DNA of 35,297 nucleotides from the NCBI GenBank assembly GCA_947476645.1, contig CANJRM010000024.1, forward strand, positions 1-35,297, in the 5' to 3' direction. This document shows positions 31,936-35,297 of this stretch, piece after piece. The stretch's first letter is position 1, and each line of letters opens with the position of its first letter. The position numbers were made by a program, and so were the translations under genes. The notes beneath the pieces were generated by a model. The model made no database searches and was not told the DNA's origin. It saw nothing but the letters and a program-made list of their open reading frames with translations. This DNA is from Bacteroidota bacterium. GTDB taxonomy: Bacteria; Bacteroidota; Bacteroidia; Chitinophagales; LD1.

Positions 31936-34900
31936 ATGAAGAAATCATTTACGCTCTCCCGCCTGAAAACATTTTTAGCAGCAACAGTTTTAATGTTGCT
32001 TATGTTTTCGAATCAAAAGGCAAATGCACAAACTGAAAGAAAGAAAACGGAGAACCCAAAAGGCTCGCAGCAGGTTTCTTTTAATCCTAATGTAGATGAA
32101 AAGAAGGGTGCGGAATACATACACATATTGGAGCATGTGGGACCTTCGGCATATACTTATGCAACTGTTTATGATAAATATCCCAACGCCAAGGAGTTGA
32201 ACGATCAACGCTCGAAAACCTCCAAGCATTTTAAGAATAACGGTGGAGACGAAACATATAGTGGTGTGTTGGCTATGCCTTTTCACTACAAAGACGCAAA
32301 CGGTAAATGGCAAGACATTGACTATACACTAACACCAAACACCTCATCTAATTCGACAGTTTACCCTTTTTGCAACGCAACTCACGAAATTAAAACATAC
32401 TACCCGGCATCAGCAAATAACTCACCTGGTATTGTTACCCAACTAGAGGGTAGAGAAGTAAAGTTTTGGCAAAAGCCTCAAATGAAAATTATTGATGCTA
32501 GCTCTAATGCAGTATTACAAACGCAAAGCGGCAACAATGCTATTGGGCAAATTTCTGAAAATGCTGTTAGATATAACGACTTTACAGGCATTACCGATGA
32601 ATTCGAAGTAAACTATGGAGGAGTTGAAAATAATATCATTATTAATTCTTTAACCGGAGCACTAACTACCCCAAATGCTAATGCGGCTTTTGTTCAGTTT
32701 ATTCCTTTAAACGGCTACAAAGTGTTGAAAAACGGAGTGGAAATGACAGCCGATTTTACAGCTGAGAAATTTACTCTTCAGTTACCGGGCGATTCTTTGG
32801 GCTTGCATTTTGCCCCTATAACTATTTATGATAACGGTATTGATAAAAAGCGCGCTGTTATGCTTTTGGGTCTGTCGCTCAATCCGCAAACCTTGCAAAA
32901 AATGAAACCGCAGGACATTGCCGATGTAAACGCGCACGTAACCAAGAGCGAATACCAAATCCATTTTGTTACCGGTGGTATTGAGGTTTCTACTATTGCT
33001 CCACTTAGTTGGGTGCAGGAACCTTCCAGAAGTTTTCCGGTAACTATAGATCCTCAGGTGTCTTGGTATCCAAGTACAACGAGTTATGACTGGTATAACT
33101 GTTGGGGTAATTTTTATGGCTATGAGCGTGCCGAAGCAGTATATACCTGGGCAGAATTGGGTTCTGCGCGTAAAATCATAAACCAAACGTTTAATATATT
33201 GGCAACTACTACAGCAGGTGCTGCCCCAAGTATTGAGTATGTAAAAGAAACGGGTTCAACTACCTGCGGTGCAAATCCTTGGTCAACCGAAATAAGCGGG
33301 GCAACTCAAATTGTTAACGGTAATGCAACATGGAGTACTGGTGCAGGTGGTTGGAATGGATGGAATACAACTCTTTATACCTGGGGGTATTACAATGCCG
33401 CTAATAACTTGCTTATACAGCACGAAACAAATTATGGTGGAACTGGTTATAGCACTGCGCTGCAATGGTATTACTACACTTCGACTGCCAATGCCAATGC
33501 TTATCTTTATCAAGATAACTCTGCGCCAACTGGTAATCTTACTTTAAGCGCAAACAGACCGCCTGTATTGCTTACTTATGAATTGGTAGCTGCAGAATCT
33601 ACTCCAACCCTTTCAGCCGCCAGCGGATGTAGTAATGGTTCTTTCAGAGTAGGACCGGGTGCGTATTATGATGTTGCTGTTGCCGCAAATACCTATTATG
33701 ATTTTACATGGGCTAACGGTAATGCGGGTACTGGATTTTCTGCTGCACCTATTGCTGGCACCGGAGCTGCATTCAATTCAGATCAGACTGGATGGAACTC
33801 AGGAACCACAACCACGTTAAGGGTAACCAATATGAGAAATAGGAATGATTTGACCTCTGCTGCACTTTGGACAGCAAACGCTACCTCAGGGGTTATGACT
33901 TATAGAAATACGCAGCCCGGGGCAGGAACAACCACTCAAACTCCTTCTACCGGTAGCCATGTTTGTAATGGTGGAAATGTAAATTATTCGGCATCAGGTA
34001 TTACTAATGGTTCCTTTAGTTATTTTGAATATTCGTGGAATGCTGCAGGTGGACCTTTTAGTGGTTCATGGGGCACTACAAATCCTTACAACTGGACATC
34101 TGGCTTAAACGGTGCATCTGTTCTTTATGTTAGAGATGTGGTTAACAATAACGGTTGCACAACGGCTGGCACAGCAGTTAATGTTACGGTAGACGCTGCT
34201 TCTGCTTTAGGAACACCTTCAGTAGCCGCAAATAATTTTTGTGATGCAAGTGGCAATTTTACAACGGCTACCACCGTTACCGGCAATGTGGGTACAGTTA
34301 CCTGGGATTGGGGAAGCAATAACGGAGTATGGAACCTAAATTGGGTAACAGGCGCATCCGGAGTTTGCTGTTTCCCTAGAAAGACAAGTAATAGTGATGG
34401 CAATGCTGACCGTATGAGATACAGCGTAACAAACGGTGTATGTCCTGCAACAGGCTATTCTGCCACTATTTTAAATACCAATAAATATAACGAAGCGCCT
34501 ACTAATTTAACCACGTCTGTTGCAAGTTATTGTGCTAATGCGGTTCCTGCAACAATTACACTCACAGCAACTTTTCCTGCCAATATTAATAAAAACGGTA
34601 CGGTGGCTTTTTATAGTGGTTCTTGCGGAGGCACTTTAGTAGGCTCAGTAACCGCAGGGGACAATACAACCACTGCGGCAGTAACCATTACTGCCCCAAG
34701 TGCTTCTACTAGTTATTATGTAAGATACGAACCGGGTACAGGAACCAGTTGTTCCAACACTGCATGTTTTGGTCCGGTTTCTGTCACAGTTACACCGAAC
34801 AACACAATTGCCTTAACATCAGCAGCGGGCACAAATGCACAAACAACATGTTTCAATACAGCGATTACGAACATCACGTATGGAACGACCACAGCTACGG

Positions 34901-35297
34901 GTGCTACGGTTACGGGTTTACCGGCCGGAGTAAGCGGCAGCTGGTCAGGGAATGTAGTGACGATTAGCGGCACACCGAGTGTATCGGGTAACTTTACCTA
35001 TACAGTAACGATGACAGGCGGCTGCACAGGCGGAACGAACACAGCTACCGGAACTATTACAATAAACAATCAAACAACAGCTCCTACCTTAAACGTGGCA
35101 ACACCAGCTAGCAATGGGCAGATTTATGTTCAGAATTTTGATGCAACTTTAAGTTCTTCTTCAAACGTAGCATGGACAGATAACTCAACTATTCCGGGAT
35201 GGTATGCGGCTAGCACCAACTTAGGAGCAAATGGTTTAGTGATAGGAACAGGTTCGAGTGCTACAGGTAATTTAAATAACTACGGTTCGAGTTCAGC
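31936..35297 (+). CDS. Very large secreted surface protein with Ig-like modules, 3' partial
   Basis: ATG at 31936, open without a stop to the window end, so at least 1120 residues. Residues 1-32 are a long signal peptide (MKKSFTLSRLKTFLAATVLM, ending ANAQ). Residues 60-550 are a large nonrepetitive part. LAMPFHYKDANGKWQDIDYT resembles the N-terminal part of RHS/DNRLRE-type surface proteins, and the aromatic W/Y/G-rich part after residue 370 (WYNCWGNFYGYERAEAVYTW) resembles a DNRLRE-like domain ending RPPVLLTYE. From about 556 on come Cys-containing Ig/SprB-like modules with conserved C and W positions. Residues 956-1045 are a clear putative-Ig module (ATVTGLPAGVSGSWSGNVVT). Residues from about 1060 start another domain (IYVQNFDATLSSSSNVAWTD). 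A C-terminal T9SS signal is expected beyond the window. Probably an adhesin; its partner and role are unknown. Confidence 0.88.
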   Translation, partial: MKKSFTLSRLKTFLAATVLMLLMFSNQKANAQTERKKTENPKGSQQVSFNPNVDEKKGAEYIHILEHVGPSAYTYATVYDKYPNAKELNDQRSKTSKHFKNNGGDETYSGVLAMPFHYKDANGKWQDIDYTLTPNTSSNSTVYPFCNATHEIKTYYPASANNSPGIVTQLEGREVKFWQKPQMKIIDASSNAVLQTQSGNNAIGQISENAVRYNDFTGITDEFEVNYGGVENNIIINSLTGALTTPNANAAFVQFIPLNGYKVLKNGVEMTADFTAEKFTLQLPGDSLGLHFAPITIYDNGIDKKRAVMLLGLSLNPQTLQKMKPQDIADVNAHVTKSEYQIHFVTGGIEVSTIAPLSWVQEPSRSFPVTIDPQVSWYPSTTSYDWYNCWGNFYGYERAEAVYTWAELGSARKIINQTFNILATTTAGAAPSIEYVKETGSTTCGANPWSTEISGATQIVNGNATWSTGAGGWNGWNTTLYTWGYYNAANNLLIQHETNYGGTGYSTALQWYYYTSTANANAYLYQDNSAPTGNLTLSANRPPVLLTYELVAAESTPTLSAASGCSNGSFRVGPGAYYDVAVAANTYYDFTWANGNAGTGFSAAPIAGTGAAFNSDQTGWNSGTTTTLRVTNMRNRNDLTSAALWTANATSGVMTYRNTQPGAGTTTQTPSTGSHVCNGGNVNYSASGITNGSFSYFEYSWNAAGGPFSGSWGTTNPYNWTSGLNGASVLYVRDVVNNNGCTTAGTAVNVTVDAASALGTPSVAANNFCDASGNFTTATTVTGNVGTVTWDWGSNNGVWNLNWVTGASGVCCFPRKTSNSDGNADRMRYSVTNGVCPATGYSATILNTNKYNEAPTNLTTSVASYCANAVPATITLTATFPANINKNGTVAFYSGSCGGTLVGSVTAGDNTTTAAVTITAPSASTSYYVRYEPGTGTSCSNTACFGPVSVTVTPNNTIALTSAAGTNAQTTCFNTAITNITYGTTTATGATVTGLPAGVSGSWSGNVVTISGTPSVSGNFTYTVTMTGGCTGGTNTATGTITINNQTTAPTLNVATPASNGQIYVQNFDATLSSSSNVAWTDNSTIPGWYAASTNLGANGLVIGTGSSATGNLNNYGSSS

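Overview
The window is a chromosomal stretch from a member of the Bacteroidota, most like a Chitinophagales/Sphingobacteriales/Saprospiria-type lineage; the exact family cannot be fixed by eye. The evidence is the gliding genes gldF and gldG, proteins with type IX secretion (T9SS) C-terminal sorting domains, the Bacteroidota families DUF4290, DUF1573 and DUF6438, an AT-rich base composition, and a set of promoters that fit the Bacteroidota consensus TTG-N19-TAnnTTTG. Most of the window is core housekeeping sequence on both strands. No integrase, transposase, CRISPR array, tRNA or rRNA was seen.

Layout. 1-1250 (+): the 3' end of metH and a translationally coupled SRPBCC-like gene. 1257-5759 (-): a probable operon gldF-gldG-DUF4340-EamA. 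5895-8985 (-): a large secreted PKD/T9SS protein and a small DUF6438 lipoprotein-like gene. 9225-10873 (+): a DUF1573 secreted protein, then rlmN. 10879-11868 (-): asd. 11982-15148 (+): a UvrD/PcrA helicase and a DUF4290 protein. 15416-22970 (+): murA, grpE-dnaJ, a small membrane protein, gltA and a PpiD/SurA-type chaperone. 23497-26585 (-): an isolated atpA and an M28 aminopeptidase with a PDZ domain. 26703-28496 (+): an isolated nuoN and a small proline-linker protein. 28596-30035 (-): a T9SS protein with two DNRLRE-like domains. 30843-35297 (+): a small FN3 protein and the first 1120 codons of a very large secreted surface protein that runs off the end.

How the genes work together: central metabolism and energy (gltA, atpA, nuoN, asd, metH), protein folding (grpE, dnaJ, ppiD), cell wall (murA), DNA repair (uvrD) and ribosome modification (rlmN) are mixed with outward-facing T9SS cargo and the GldFG transporter, which is associated with gliding motility. 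atpA and nuoN are each found without the ATP synthase or Complex I neighbours they usually sit beside.

The most unusual signals are noncoding. Two gene-free spacers carry tandem arrays with an exact 21-bp step and no indels: nine units at 23063-23251 (consensus heptad GLFxxCS if read as protein) and fifteen units at 30270-30584, where ATGATGATG blocks alternate strictly with their complement-type ATCATCATC blocks. 21 bp is both seven codons and two turns of B-DNA, so the arrays could be small repetitive proteins, helically phased protein-binding arrays or structured RNA. The first array sits beside a structured element at 23310-23398 that resembles conserved Bacteroidota noncoding RNAs.
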